Assembly (NCBI RefSeq): GCF_001298735.1
Contig: NZ_CYSP01000015.1
Span: 1-64,000 of the forward strand
Source of the DNA: Propionispora sp. 2/2-37
GTDB lineage: Bacteria > Bacillota > Negativicutes > Propionisporales > Propionisporaceae
Length of the DNA: 64,000 bases
Direction of reading: 5' to 3'
A program made the position numbers and the translations under genes. This document shows positions 1 through 7,886 of the stretch, piece by piece. Under the pieces are notes generated by a model, which saw nothing but the letters and a program-made list of their open reading frames with translations, was not told where the DNA came from and did not search any database. How positions within the stretch are numbered: position 1 is the stretch's first letter; each line of letters opens with the position of its first letter.

Positions 1-77
1 ATATGGCTGATCGCGCCTATTTTAAGGTTCAGGATGTTTGTCGGATGGGATTCTATTAAAAAATGTAGAGGGACATT

Positions 78-683
78 ATGCTGAGTAGTTGCTTTGATAG
101 TTCAGGAAAACTAATTGATGAAGAATTTAATCGCCTTGTAAAACGGTTCAGTCATTGTATTTATGCCTATGCTAACAAATATTATTTACCGGGGGGGGAT
201 GCGGATGATTTATACCAATGGGGACTGCTCGGTTTATATAAAGCGGTAAGGCGTTATGATGAAAACGGAAAATACAGTTTTGATATTATTGCCATCATTA
301 ATATTAAAAATATGATGAAATCGGCTATAAAGATGGCTAACCGTGAGAAGCATAAGATTGCTAATCGTGCGTATTCTCTACAGTATATTAGCGAGTATCA
401 GGAGAAAAATGGGAATAAAAAGGAACTGATGGACAAACTGATTGTAGAGAGAACCGAGGACGACCCGCTCGCCAAACTGGCTGATAAAGAGACGGTCGAA
501 CGGATGATGAAAATTATTGATATGCGTCTGTCTCATAACGAACGGCAAATTATGAAGCTGTACATAATCGGGTATAAACAGCGGCATATTTCGGAGAAGT
601 TAAATGTTGACCATAAAATGGTGGACAATGCCATACAGCGGGCGAAAAAGAAACTGGCCATATATTTCCCCAGAATGAGATAA
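78..683 (+). CDS. RNA polymerase sigma factor, sigma-70 family (SigH-like)
   Basis: A 201-residue protein with a sigma region 2 in the N-terminal half (the DADDLYQWGLLGLYKAV stretch, about residues 41-57, is the core-binding/-10 helix signature) and a region 4 helix-turn-helix at the C-terminus (LSHNERQIMKLYIIGYKQ then ISEKLNVDHKMVDNAIQRA). Its size and lack of region 1.1 and a clear region 3 fit a SigH/SigK-like alternative sigma factor rather than the housekeeping sigma. It would direct RNA polymerase to a particular promoter set, but nothing here shows which. It stands alone, 172 bases before the sulfur island, which has ordinary TTGACA/TATAAT-type promoters, so I do not link it to that island. 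ATG start; no strong ribosome binding site. Confidence 0.85.
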   Translation: MLSSCFDSSGKLIDEEFNRLVKRFSHCIYAYANKYYLPGGDADDLYQWGLLGLYKAVRRYDENGKYSFDIIAIINIKNMMKSAIKMANREKHKIANRAYSLQYISEYQEKNGNKKELMDKLIVERTEDDPLAKLADKETVERMMKIIDMRLSHNERQIMKLYIIGYKQRHISEKLNVDHKMVDNAIQRAKKKLAIYFPRMR

Positions 684-711
684 AGATAAGTGACCGCTAT
701 AGAGGTTTTGA

Positions 712-840
712 TTGACATATAACGGTATACACGCTATGATAATATCAAGATATTGTAAAAAAACATTGTGATACGACCGACTGGAAAACCGGAGGCCGGA
801 ACCATTGATGTCCGTCAATGATTCCGGCCTCTGTTTATCC
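712..840 (+). promoter_or_regulatory. Promoter plus hairpin-terminator leader element 1 (upstream of larE)
   Basis: A sigma-70 promoter (TTGACA 712-717, 17-base spacer, TATGAT 735-740) is followed by the first of ten copies of a compact leader. CGA precedes CTGG (781-784), loop AAAA, CCGG (789-792), then AGGC. The AGGC lies in the 5' arm (792-808) of an intrinsic terminator whose 3' arm is 815-831, followed by T-rich sequence. In the other copies the stem is TCAG/CTGA, TTAG/CTAA or CTAG/CTAG, so base pairing is kept while sequence changes. The arrangement predicts transcription attenuation; the ligand or protein is unknown. Confidence 0.7.
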
Positions 841-855
841 TTCAGCAGGTAGGAG

Positions 856-993
856 GTGAATGTTAACCACACTACCGCTCAAAATATTAAACAAACAGCC
901 AAAGCGCAAAAGGTGCCCATGGTTTTTGCCAAACGTTCCTGGGCTTCGGTGGGGCAGAAATTAATGGTCGCCGGTTTGGGACTGCACGAATAG
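856..993 (+). CDS. Possible small basic protein of 45 residues upstream of larE
   Basis: An open frame from GTG at 856 to TAG at 991-993 encodes 45 residues rich in Lys, Gln and Val, with no recognisable domain. It lies between leader element 1 and larE, so it would be the first gene of that unit. The only nearby Shine-Dalgarno (AGGAGG, 851-856) overlaps the GTG and is too close to be ideal. An ATG at 860 opens a different, 34-codon frame. Either could be a leader peptide, or the site may merely be ribosome-binding-like sequence. Function unknown. Confidence 0.3.
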   Translation: MNVNHTTAQNIKQTAKAQKVPMVFAKRSWASVGQKLMVAGLGLHE

Positions 994-1022
994 ACTAATA
1001 TGAAATAAGGTAAGGTGATAAG

Positions 1023-1841
1023 ATGAATGTGCAGGAAAAGGTCAACAAATTAATTGCTATGATTCAGGATATGGGCAGTGTGGTCGTGGCTTTTTCCGGA
1101 GGCGTGGACAGTACGTTTTTAGCAGCGGCTGCCAAGCAGGCCCTGTATGATGACAGGGCCATTGCCCTGACCGCCTGTTCGGAGACGCTTCCGGAAAGCG
1201 AACGCCGTGAAACGGAAAGGATTGCGGCAAAATTGGCAATCCGCCATGTTTTGGTAGATATCAGTGAACTGGACAATGCTGATTTTGTTCAAAATGACAA
1301 AAGACGCTGTTACTATTGCAAAAAAGAACGGTTTACGGCCATTGCCAAGTGGGCTAAAGAACGAGGGTTTCACTGGGTCCTGGAAGGCTCCAATGCGGAT
1401 GATGTGGCTGACTATCGTCCGGGAATGCAGGCAGTAGCGGAAATGGCAACGGTACGCAGTCCTTTACTGGAGTGTGGTCTGACTAAAGAGGAGATCCGGC
1501 TCATTTCCCAAGAATGGGGTCTGCCTACCTGGCGAAAACCCAGTGCGGCCTGTCTGTCTTCCCGGATTGTCTATGGTTTGCCGGTTACGGCCGAACGCCT
1601 GAGACAAGTGGAGTTGGCCGAAGAATATGTAAAAACAATCTGCTCCGGACAGGTCCGGGTCAGACATCATGGCGATCTGGCCCGGATTGAGGTAGCGCCG
1701 GAGGACATTCCGCTGCTGGTTCGTCCGGACAAAGCGGCAGCAATCAGCCAGGAACTGAAAAAACTGGGCTTTACGTTCGTGACGGTTGATTTGGAGGGCT
1801 ATCGTACCGGCAGTATGAATGCAGTGCTGGAGACAAAATAA
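1023..1841 (+). CDS. larE: ATP-dependent sulfur transferase of the LarE family
   Basis: A 272-residue PP-loop ATPase. The AMP-forming loop SGGVDS is at residues 25-30, followed by a CYYC pair (96/99), EGSNADD near 131 and KPSAACLSSR around 172-181. Cys177 aligns with the sacrificial Cys176 of Lactobacillus plantarum LarE, which gives up its sulfur to build the nickel-pincer cofactor of lactate racemase. LarA, LarB and LarC are not in this window. Its leader belongs to the sulfur-regulon family, so it may serve a sulfur-mobilising role other than lactate racemisation (inference). The ATG start has GGTGATAAG upstream. Family assignment is firm, the physiological role is not. Confidence 0.85.
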   Translation: MNVQEKVNKLIAMIQDMGSVVVAFSGGVDSTFLAAAAKQALYDDRAIALTACSETLPESERRETERIAAKLAIRHVLVDISELDNADFVQNDKRRCYYCKKERFTAIAKWAKERGFHWVLEGSNADDVADYRPGMQAVAEMATVRSPLLECGLTKEEIRLISQEWGLPTWRKPSAACLSSRIVYGLPVTAERLRQVELAEEYVKTICSGQVRVRHHGDLARIEVAPEDIPLLVRPDKAAAISQELKKLGFTFVTVDLEGYRTGSMNAVLETK

Positions 1842-1858
1842 TTTTAAATAGGCCGGTA

Positions 1859-1969
1859 TTGACGTCGAAGCAGTTCCTATGATACTATTAACCATAACAT
1901 AATTTTCAGCTGACTAGAGAACCTAGAGGCTTTAGAAAAGATACGCACTTCTTTTCTAAAGCCTTTTTT
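1859..1969 (+). promoter_or_regulatory. Promoter plus hairpin-terminator leader element 2 (upstream of the PTS-RLP operon)
   Basis: TTGACG at 1859-1864 is followed after 16-18 bases by GATACTAT, a usable -10. The leader contains TGA (1911-1913), CTAG (1914-1917), loop AGAAC, CTAG (1923-1926) and AGGC (1927-1930). AGGC starts the terminator 5' arm (1927-1941), which pairs with 1950-1964 and runs into seven T. Same design as element 1 with a fully different stem sequence. Confidence 0.72.
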
Positions 1970-2060
1970 GTTGTCTGCCGGGCAGATGGCTGGGGGTTAT
2001 GTCTGCCGAGAAGGGCAAAGATACATTTTACTTAGTTTAGATATAAAGGAGGTGAAGGGA

Positions 2061-2510
2061 GTGAGCCTTATCGATGAAGAGTTGGTTCAATTAGGATTAG
2101 CAGCCGGTACTGCAGAAGAAGTACTGCGAAAATTAGCGAACCGGTTGTTTGCAAAAGGAAAAGTGAAAGCCTCCTATGAGGAAGCGGTTGTGCAAAGAGA
2201 GCGCAGCTGTCCTACCGGCCTTCCCGGTGCAGGGTTATGCATTGCTGTTCCGCATACCGACAGCAGTCATGTATCTGAGCCCGCCATTGCGGTAGGTATA
2301 CTGGATAAACCGGTACCCTTTCACATGATGGGGACACTGGACACGGTACTGTCGGTGGAAGTTGTTATTATGCTGGCCGTAGATAAAGCGGAAAACCATC
2401 TTGCCGTATTGGCGCAATTAATGAATACCTTGCAGGATCAGGAATTGCTCAGACAATTAAAGGATGCAGCCTCCTCAAAAGAGGTTTGCCGGCTGCTGGC
2501 TGCCTTATAG
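2061..2510 (+). CDS. PTS EIIA component, galactitol/fructose-type
   Basis: A 149-residue IIA domain of the fructose/mannitol/galactitol superfamily; the phosphorylatable histidine is His65 in IAVPHTD. It carries phosphate from HPr to the EIIB encoded next. GTG at 2061 is chosen because AGGAGGTGA (2047-2055) sits six bases before it; an open frame continues upstream to 1968 but would run through the terminator. It forms an operon with EIIB, EIIC, a RuBisCO-like protein, a cupin and O-acetylhomoserine sulfhydrylase. The substrate of such a system is normally a polyol or pentitol; here the context argues for a sulfur-bearing sugar (inference). Confidence 0.88.
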   Translation: MSLIDEELVQLGLAAGTAEEVLRKLANRLFAKGKVKASYEEAVVQRERSCPTGLPGAGLCIAVPHTDSSHVSEPAIAVGILDKPVPFHMMGTLDTVLSVEVVIMLAVDKAENHLAVLAQLMNTLQDQELLRQLKDAASSKEVCRLLAAL

Positions 2511-2537
2511 AAAACATATAGTAAGGAGATGAATGGA

Positions 2538-2837
2538 ATGAGACCAATAAAAATTTTAAGTGTTTGTGGTTCAGGTACGGTCAGTTCAGCCATGGTGTCG
2601 GGAAAACTGAAAGAAAGATTAGGTGAAGCCGGATATGAAATTGTGACCGTAGAGGTTAATCCGGGCGGAGTGGAAAGTGCGTTATTATCAGGTACATATG
2701 ATTTTATCGCCCATACCAGCCCGATTTCCGGAGAATTTGATATCCCGGTGATCAATGCTGTCGGTTTCTTGACCGGCTTTGGCGAGGAAGAATTTTTGGA
2801 AGAGGCACTCAAAGTCATTAAAGCGATAGAAGCTTAA
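2538..2837 (+). CDS. PTS EIIB component, galactitol-type
   Basis: A 99-residue IIB protein. The phospho-cysteine is Cys10 in SVCGSGTVSS, the P-loop-like start typical of galactitol and ascorbate IIB proteins. It accepts phosphate from EIIA and passes it to the sugar bound by EIIC at the membrane. ATG 2538 is preferred over ATG 2529 because AAGGAG (2523-2528) is then nine bases upstream. It lies 27 bases after EIIA and 30 before EIIC, so the three are co-transcribed. Confidence 0.88.
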   Translation: MRPIKILSVCGSGTVSSAMVSGKLKERLGEAGYEIVTVEVNPGGVESALLSGTYDFIAHTSPISGEFDIPVINAVGFLTGFGEEEFLEEALKVIKAIEA

Positions 2838-2867
2838 TGTTAACTGGAAATAGGGGAGTGATAATCG

Positions 2868-4289
2868 ATGTTTTTTGAAGTGCTGAAGCAGGTGTTCGAT
2901 ACCTTCGGGGCGGCTGTTTTCGTACCCATCGTACTGTATTTTGTGGCATTGTTTTTAAAAGTAAAACCCAAGCAGGCTTTTAATGCGGCCTTGCTGGCCG
3001 GAATCGGATTAACCGGGTTTAACATGTTGATTGGAGCTTATATTCCGGTTGTGGCCCCTGTGGTTAAGCGGATGGTGGAGATTACGGGAGTCAACTTGCC
3101 GGTTATGGACCTAGGCTGGCAGACGACGGCCATAGTCGGTTATTCCACCAAAGTCGGTATGGTTTTTATTGGTTTGGCCTTATTAATCCAAATTGCGCTG
3201 TTTTTCTTAAAATGGACCAATATTTTTATGCCGGGGGACCTTTGGAATAATTATTCTTTTATGGTTTGGGGTTCTTTAATTTATCTGTTGACGGACAATA
3301 TGATTTTGGCCGTATTTTGCATGGTGGTTATGAACCTGTATATTTTGCTGTTTTCCGAAATTCTGGCCAAACGCTGGTCAACCTATTATGGTTATCCCAA
3401 TTGCGCCATGACGGCGCCGCATCATCTGGAAGCGGTTCCTTACGCGGTTGCTATGAACTGGGTTTTAAATCAGTTTGGACTACATAAAATTAACGTCAAT
3501 CCACAAGGGATTCAAAAGAAACTGGGCTTTTTAGGCGAACCGATGTTTCTAGGATTTTTACTGGGGATCTTCCTGGGGGTCATGGGTAATTTAACCCGGC
3601 TGGCAACCCTAGAGGCCTGGGGTGAAATCACGGCCCTGGCGATCGGTACGGCTGCCGTAATGAATATTTTCCCCAAAGTGGCCGGGGTGTTTGCTTCCGC
3701 TTTTATGCCTTTAACGGAAGCCAGCAAAAAGACGGCCAAAAGCGGCATAAAAAGCCGGGAATGGTATTTGGCGGTTAACGATGCTGCCGGTTATGGCGAA
3801 CCGGCGACCTTGATTACTGGTATTATCCTGATTCCGGTTATGGTTATTCTGGCACTGGTTTTGCCGGGAAATACCACGCTGCCGATGGTTGACCTGATTG
3901 CCCTGCCGTTTATGATTGAGGTGGTCATCGCCGTATCCAACGGCAACATCGTCAAGGGCATTATTTCCGGCGCCATCTGGTTTGCCTTAGGGTTGTACAT
4001 GTGCTCCTATACGGCGCCGCTCTTTACGGAGGTGGCCACCCAGGTAGGCGTGAAAATCCCGGCTGCCGGAGTCATGGTTACCAGCTTCGGTATTTTGGCT
4101 CATCCGTTCATGGGGCTGCTGTTCCTTGCCTTTTTAAGCCAAAACCTGGTGATCATTGGCGGGGTGTTGGTCCTGTATTTTATCCTTTATTTCTGGTTTA
4201 AGAAAAATAAAGAACAAATTCATACTTATCTGGAAAACGCGAATAACGATAAGGAAAAAGAAACGGTGGCTACCAGTGTAAATGTGTAA
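2868..4289 (+). CDS. PTS EIIC permease, galactitol (GatC) family
   Basis: A 473-residue, very hydrophobic protein with about ten predicted membrane segments and the GatC-family pattern (an N-terminal FGAAVFVPIVLYFVALFL helix, a central MTAPHHLEAVP loop and late GYGEPATLITGIILIP). It would translocate the sugar while EIIA/EIIB phosphorylate it. It ends in a charged cytoplasmic tail of about 25 residues. AGGGGAG precedes the ATG. Known family members move galactitol or related pentitols and hexitols; the adjacent methylthio-pentulose enzymes make a 5-methylthio-pentose or -pentulose an attractive substrate, though no residue visible here proves it. Confidence 0.88.
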   Translation: MFFEVLKQVFDTFGAAVFVPIVLYFVALFLKVKPKQAFNAALLAGIGLTGFNMLIGAYIPVVAPVVKRMVEITGVNLPVMDLGWQTTAIVGYSTKVGMVFIGLALLIQIALFFLKWTNIFMPGDLWNNYSFMVWGSLIYLLTDNMILAVFCMVVMNLYILLFSEILAKRWSTYYGYPNCAMTAPHHLEAVPYAVAMNWVLNQFGLHKINVNPQGIQKKLGFLGEPMFLGFLLGIFLGVMGNLTRLATLEAWGEITALAIGTAAVMNIFPKVAGVFASAFMPLTEASKKTAKSGIKSREWYLAVNDAAGYGEPATLITGIILIPVMVILALVLPGNTTLPMVDLIALPFMIEVVIAVSNGNIVKGIISGAIWFALGLYMCSYTAPLFTEVATQVGVKIPAAGVMVTSFGILAHPFMGLLFLAFLSQNLVIIGGVLVLYFILYFWFKKNKEQIHTYLENANNDKEKETVATSVNV

Positions 4290-4309
4290 AGCACTAAGGA
4301 GGAGATTCC

Positions 4310-5437
4310 ATGATTTCAGGAGAACGGTTTATAGTAACTTACTTTCTTACCGGCAGTGAGAAGGAAGCCTATGCCAAAGCCCGGGATATTTGTGTGGAAC
4401 AAACGGTGGAATATCCGGCGGAACTCTTAGGACCCGGATTGATCAGGGACGAGATTCTGGGACGGATCGAATCCTTTGAAAAAACGGCTGACGGCTACCG
4501 GGTCGCTATCAGTTACGCTATTGAAATCACAGCTTATGAATTGACTCAGTTTTTAAACGTTGTTTTCGGCAATATCAGCATTAAGCCGGGTATACGGGTA
4601 GAAAAGCTGGATTTGCCTCCGGCGCTGCTGGCGCCGTTTAAAGGACCGCGCTACGGCCGTGAAGGACTTAGAAAACTGCTGCAGGTTGATAAACGCCCAT
4701 TGCTGTTTGTTGCGTTGAAGCCGATGGGGCTGACTGCTGAACAACTGGGAGAACTGGCTTATCAATGCGCTTTGGGAGGCATTGATATCATTAAAGACGA
4801 CCATGGCCTTTCCGATCAAGTATTTGCACCCTTTGAAGAACGCGTTTTGCGCTGTACGGCCGCAGTCGAAAAAGCCAACAAGGAAACCGGACGGCGTAGC
4901 ATTTACGTTCCCAATGTCACCGCCGCTTTTCAGGAAATTAGCGGACGTTCCCGTTTTGCCAAGGAAGCCGGAGCCGGCGGCCTGTTGGTTTCCCCGGCGT
5001 TAACCGGTTTGGATACCATGCGTTATCTGGCCGAGGATGACACTCTGGCGCTGCCTGTTTTCAGTCATCCTGCCTTTCAGGGAAGTTATGTCACGGCAGT
5101 GAATCAGGGAATGGGGATAGCGCACTATGCGCTGTATGGACAGATCAGCCGGTTGGCCGGTGCTGATGCGGTCATTTATCCCAACTTTGGCGGACGGTTT
5201 TCTTTCAGCCGGGAAGAGTGCCGGAGTATTGCCGCCGGAACACAGGTTCCTATGGGGCATATCAAAACGATATTTCCCAGCCCCGGCGGCGGTATGACGA
5301 TGGAAAAAGTACCGGAGATGCTGGAGGTATATGGCAAGGAGGTTGTCTTCTTGATGGGCGGCGGCCTGTTTAAGCAAGGGACGGACTTGGTGGCCAATTG
5401 CCGTCATTTTCGCCAATTAGTTGACAACCTGGAATGA
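4310..5437 (+). CDS. RuBisCO-like protein (type IV), probable methylthio-pentulose phosphate isomerase
   Basis: A 375-residue RuBisCO large-subunit fold. The carbamylated-lysine motif reads IIKDDHGL (Lys162, Asp163, Asp164, His165): the metal-binding Glu of true RuBisCO is replaced by His, so carboxylase activity is unlikely. Lys137 in ALKPMGL matches active-site Lys175. In Rhodospirillum rubrum an RLP isomerises 5-methylthioribulose-1-phosphate to 1-methylthioxylulose-5-phosphate, a cupin then releases methanethiol, and O-acetylhomoserine sulfhydrylase makes methionine. The same three activities follow here in that order, which supports the assignment. The alternative is the enolase RLP of the methionine salvage pathway. 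A strong AAGGAGGAG precedes the ATG. Confidence 0.8.
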   Translation: MISGERFIVTYFLTGSEKEAYAKARDICVEQTVEYPAELLGPGLIRDEILGRIESFEKTADGYRVAISYAIEITAYELTQFLNVVFGNISIKPGIRVEKLDLPPALLAPFKGPRYGREGLRKLLQVDKRPLLFVALKPMGLTAEQLGELAYQCALGGIDIIKDDHGLSDQVFAPFEERVLRCTAAVEKANKETGRRSIYVPNVTAAFQEISGRSRFAKEAGAGGLLVSPALTGLDTMRYLAEDDTLALPVFSHPAFQGSYVTAVNQGMGIAHYALYGQISRLAGADAVIYPNFGGRFSFSREECRSIAAGTQVPMGHIKTIFPSPGGGMTMEKVPEMLEVYGKEVVFLMGGGLFKQGTDLVANCRHFRQLVDNLE

Positions 5438-5500
5438 CAACATGGTAAAAGAAGAGGATAAAATAAAGTTTACAATGCTGAGGAAAAGGGGAAATGACGT

Positions 5501-5938
5501 ATGATAACCCGGCATACGGGAGATTTTAAGTGGGAAGACGTATCGGTACTGGCCTATCAGGAAACGGGGACGAATTTTAAAAGCATCACCCGCCAGATTT
5601 TGTTTAACGGCCTGGGCGATTTGCCCTGTCAATTGCGTTATTTTGAAGTGCAGCCGGACGGCTATTCTTCATTGGAATACCATGAACATGTGCATTTGGT
5701 ACTGATTTTACGCGGTAAGGGGGAAGTGTTCCTGGGCGATTCCATTCACGCCATTAATCAAAATGATGTGATTACCGTACCGCCGAATACCTGGCATCAG
5801 TTTAAAGCCAGCCGGGGAGATCATTTGGGATTCCTGTGTCTGGTCAATGTGGAACGGGATAAATCAAAACTGCCGACAGATGAGGATTTGCAGGAATTGC
5901 GGAAGAATCCTGAAGTGGCTGCATTCATAAGGAGCTGA
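5501..5938 (+). CDS. Cupin protein, probable 1-methylthioxylulose-5-phosphate sulfurylase
   Basis: A 145-residue single cupin barrel. Metal ligands are visible in EYHEHVHLVLILRGKGE (His-x-His and a following Glu) and in the second motif PPNTWHQF. Directly after the RLP it occupies the place of the R. rubrum cupin that removes methanethiol from 1-methylthioxylulose-5-phosphate to leave deoxyxylulose-5-phosphate. Four bases separate it from the next gene. The role is inferred from context; small cupins are otherwise hard to assign. Confidence 0.7.
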   Translation: MITRHTGDFKWEDVSVLAYQETGTNFKSITRQILFNGLGDLPCQLRYFEVQPDGYSSLEYHEHVHLVLILRGKGEVFLGDSIHAINQNDVITVPPNTWHQFKASRGDHLGFLCLVNVERDKSKLPTDEDLQELRKNPEVAAFIRS

Positions 5939-5942
5939 TACT

Positions 5943-7235
5943 ATGTCATCGGAACGCAGGTTTGGCTTTGATACCCGCATGATTCATGCCGGGCATGTTC
6001 CGGATACGCAAACCGGAGCTCGTGCCGTTCCTATCTATCAGACTTCTTCTTTTGTTTTTTATGATGCCGACCATGCCGCCGAATTATTTGATCTAAAGCA
6101 GTACGGACATATTTATTCGCGCATCAGCAACCCTACCGTCTCGGTTTTTGAAGAACGGATGGCTTCGCTGGAAGGGGCAACCGGTGCGGTAGCTACCTCC
6201 AGCGGCATGGCTGCTCAACTGGCTGCGCTGATGACTTTGCTGGAGCCCGGCGATGAACTGGTTGCGTCATCGCATTTATATGGCGGAACGGTGACACAGT
6301 TGACCCATACCTTAAAAAAGATGGGCAACACCGTTCATTACGTCGATCCAACCGACCTGAATGCCTGGGAACGGGCCATTACGCCGAGAACAAAAGCGTT
6401 GTACAGCGAAATGATCGGCAATCCGCGCGGCAGTGTGCTGGACATTGAAACAGTGGCGGCACTGGCCGATAGCCATGGCATACCGCTGATCATTGATAAT
6501 ACGATGGCAACCCCGTATCTGTGCCGGCCAATGGAATTTGGCGCGACCATTACGGTGTATTCGGCCACAAAATTTATCGGCGGCCACGGCAGTTCCCTGG
6601 GGGGAGTGGTGCTGGAATCGGGTAAATTTGATTATTCTGACTTCCCGGCCATAGCCGAACCGTCTCCTAAGTATCATAACCTGAAATTTTACGATACCTT
6701 CGGACACTATGGCTATCTGATGAAAGTGCGAACCGAAACGGTGCGGGACACCGGCTGCTGCCTGTCGCCGATGAACGCTTTTTTGCTTATCCAGGGGATT
6801 GAGACATTATCCATTCGCATGGACAGGCATGTGGAGAATGCGCTGAAAGTGGCGCAGTTCTTAGAGGATCATGACAAGGTGGAATGGGTCTCCTATGCGG
6901 GGCTGCCCAGTCATCCCCAGTACGGTATTGCAAAAAAATATTTGCCTAAGGGGGCAGGAGCGGTGCTTTCCTTTGGCTTGAAGAAACAGCCGGGGGAAAA
7001 CGTGCGGGAGACCGGCAAGAAATTTATTGCCCGGCTTAAATTGTTTAGTCACCTGGCCAATATCGGCGATGTGCGCAGTCTGGTCATTCATCCGGCATCG
7101 ACCACTCACCAGCAGCTTACGGATGAGGAACTGGAAAGCTCCGGCGTAGGACCGGAACTCATCCGACTGTCGGTGGGAATAGAAACAGTGGAGGATTTGC
7201 TATGGGATCTGGAACAAGCATTTCACAGCCTGTAA
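5943..7235 (+). CDS. metY: O-acetylhomoserine sulfhydrylase (MetY-type PLP enzyme)
   Basis: A 430-residue Cys/Met-metabolism PLP enzyme. The PLP lysine is Lys210 in YSATKFIGGHG. The length of about 430, longer than cystathionine synthases and lyases (about 390), and motifs such as YSRISNPTV and IHPASTTHQQL are typical of O-acetylhomoserine sulfhydrylase. It would join O-acetylhomoserine with methanethiol to give methionine, or with sulfide (or a protein thiocarboxylate) to give homocysteine. As the last enzyme after the RLP and cupin it would capture released methanethiol; it could also use the HcyS-bound sulfur made from the operon at 14125. Confidence 0.88.
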   Translation: MSSERRFGFDTRMIHAGHVPDTQTGARAVPIYQTSSFVFYDADHAAELFDLKQYGHIYSRISNPTVSVFEERMASLEGATGAVATSSGMAAQLAALMTLLEPGDELVASSHLYGGTVTQLTHTLKKMGNTVHYVDPTDLNAWERAITPRTKALYSEMIGNPRGSVLDIETVAALADSHGIPLIIDNTMATPYLCRPMEFGATITVYSATKFIGGHGSSLGGVVLESGKFDYSDFPAIAEPSPKYHNLKFYDTFGHYGYLMKVRTETVRDTGCCLSPMNAFLLIQGIETLSIRMDRHVENALKVAQFLEDHDKVEWVSYAGLPSHPQYGIAKKYLPKGAGAVLSFGLKKQPGENVRETGKKFIARLKLFSHLANIGDVRSLVIHPASTTHQQLTDEELESSGVGPELIRLSVGIETVEDLLWDLEQAFHSL

Positions 7236-7741
7236 ATATGAATTCGGCTTTGACCCAAGAGCAGCAGGCCCTTTATCAAAATCCGGATGTAATTCAAAAA
7301 ATCCTGGATCATACCCGGACCATTGCGATAGTCGGTTTATCGGCCGAGCGCCAGAAGGCCAGCCATTTCGTTGCCACCTACCTGCGTTCCGCCGGGTATA
7401 AGATTATCCCGGTGAACCCCAGAGCGAAGGAAATTCTCGGTGAAAAGTGCTATCCTTCTTTAACGAGCATTGACCAGCCGGTGGATTTGGTGGATATTTT
7501 CCGTCCGGCGGAAGCCTGTCTGCCGATTGTGGAAGAGGCCATTGCCTGCCAACTGCCTGCCGTGTGGATGCAGCTGAAAATTATTAATCTGGAGGCGGCG
7601 GAGAAGGCGCGTAACGCCGGTTTGGCAACCGTTATGGATCTTTGTGTCAAGATGGAGCACGGCAGATACAGCGGCGGGCTGCATGAAGCAGGCATGAACA
7701 CCGAGTTGATTTCGGCTCAGCGCCGGCACCGCTTTATTTAA
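7202..7741 (+). CDS. CoA-binding Rossmann-fold protein (YccU/COG1832-like)
   Basis: A 179-residue protein with one CoA-binding Rossmann domain (IAIVGLSAERQKASHFVATY near residue 40, then VNPRAKEILGEKCY and WMQLKI). The fold resembles the N-terminal part of succinyl-CoA synthetase alpha, but the catalytic part is absent. It overlaps the end of metY by 34 bases and GGAGG lies about seven bases before the ATG at 7202, suggesting translational coupling. A start at 7238 would avoid the overlap but has no ribosome binding site. Such stand-alone proteins often sit beside methionine genes; their function is unknown. Confidence 0.75.
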   Translation: MGSGTSISQPVNMNSALTQEQQALYQNPDVIQKILDHTRTIAIVGLSAERQKASHFVATYLRSAGYKIIPVNPRAKEILGEKCYPSLTSIDQPVDLVDIFRPAEACLPIVEEAIACQLPAVWMQLKIINLEAAEKARNAGLATVMDLCVKMEHGRYSGGLHEAGMNTELISAQRRHRFI

Positions 7742-7795
7742 ATACCGGACGGCCGGATATCGGTGACCATAACGGAATAAGTATCGTTTGTTTAT

Positions 7796-7865
7796 GCTGA
7801 TTAGTTATTAAGCTAAAGGCTGAAGAGATATTTCGACAAGAAGTATCTTTTCAGCCTTTTTATTT
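7796..7865 (+). promoter_or_regulatory. Hairpin-terminator leader element 3 (upstream of the nitrogenase-like genes)
   Basis: TGA (7798-7800), TTAG (7801-7804), an eight-base loop, CTAA (7813-7816) and AGGC (7817-7820), which opens the terminator (7816-7830 pairs with 7844-7858, then T-rich). No convincing -35/-10 pair was found just upstream; a weak TATCGT at 7782-7787 is the best -10 candidate, so transcription might also read in from the metY operon. Confidence 0.68.
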
Positions 7866-7886
7866 TATATAAGGGGGATAAGAACA

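Noticed and set aside
4310-5437. Functional carbon-fixing RuBisCO
   Set aside because: The metal-ligand Glu is His (KDDH), the length is short, and no phosphoribulokinase or carboxysome genes are near.
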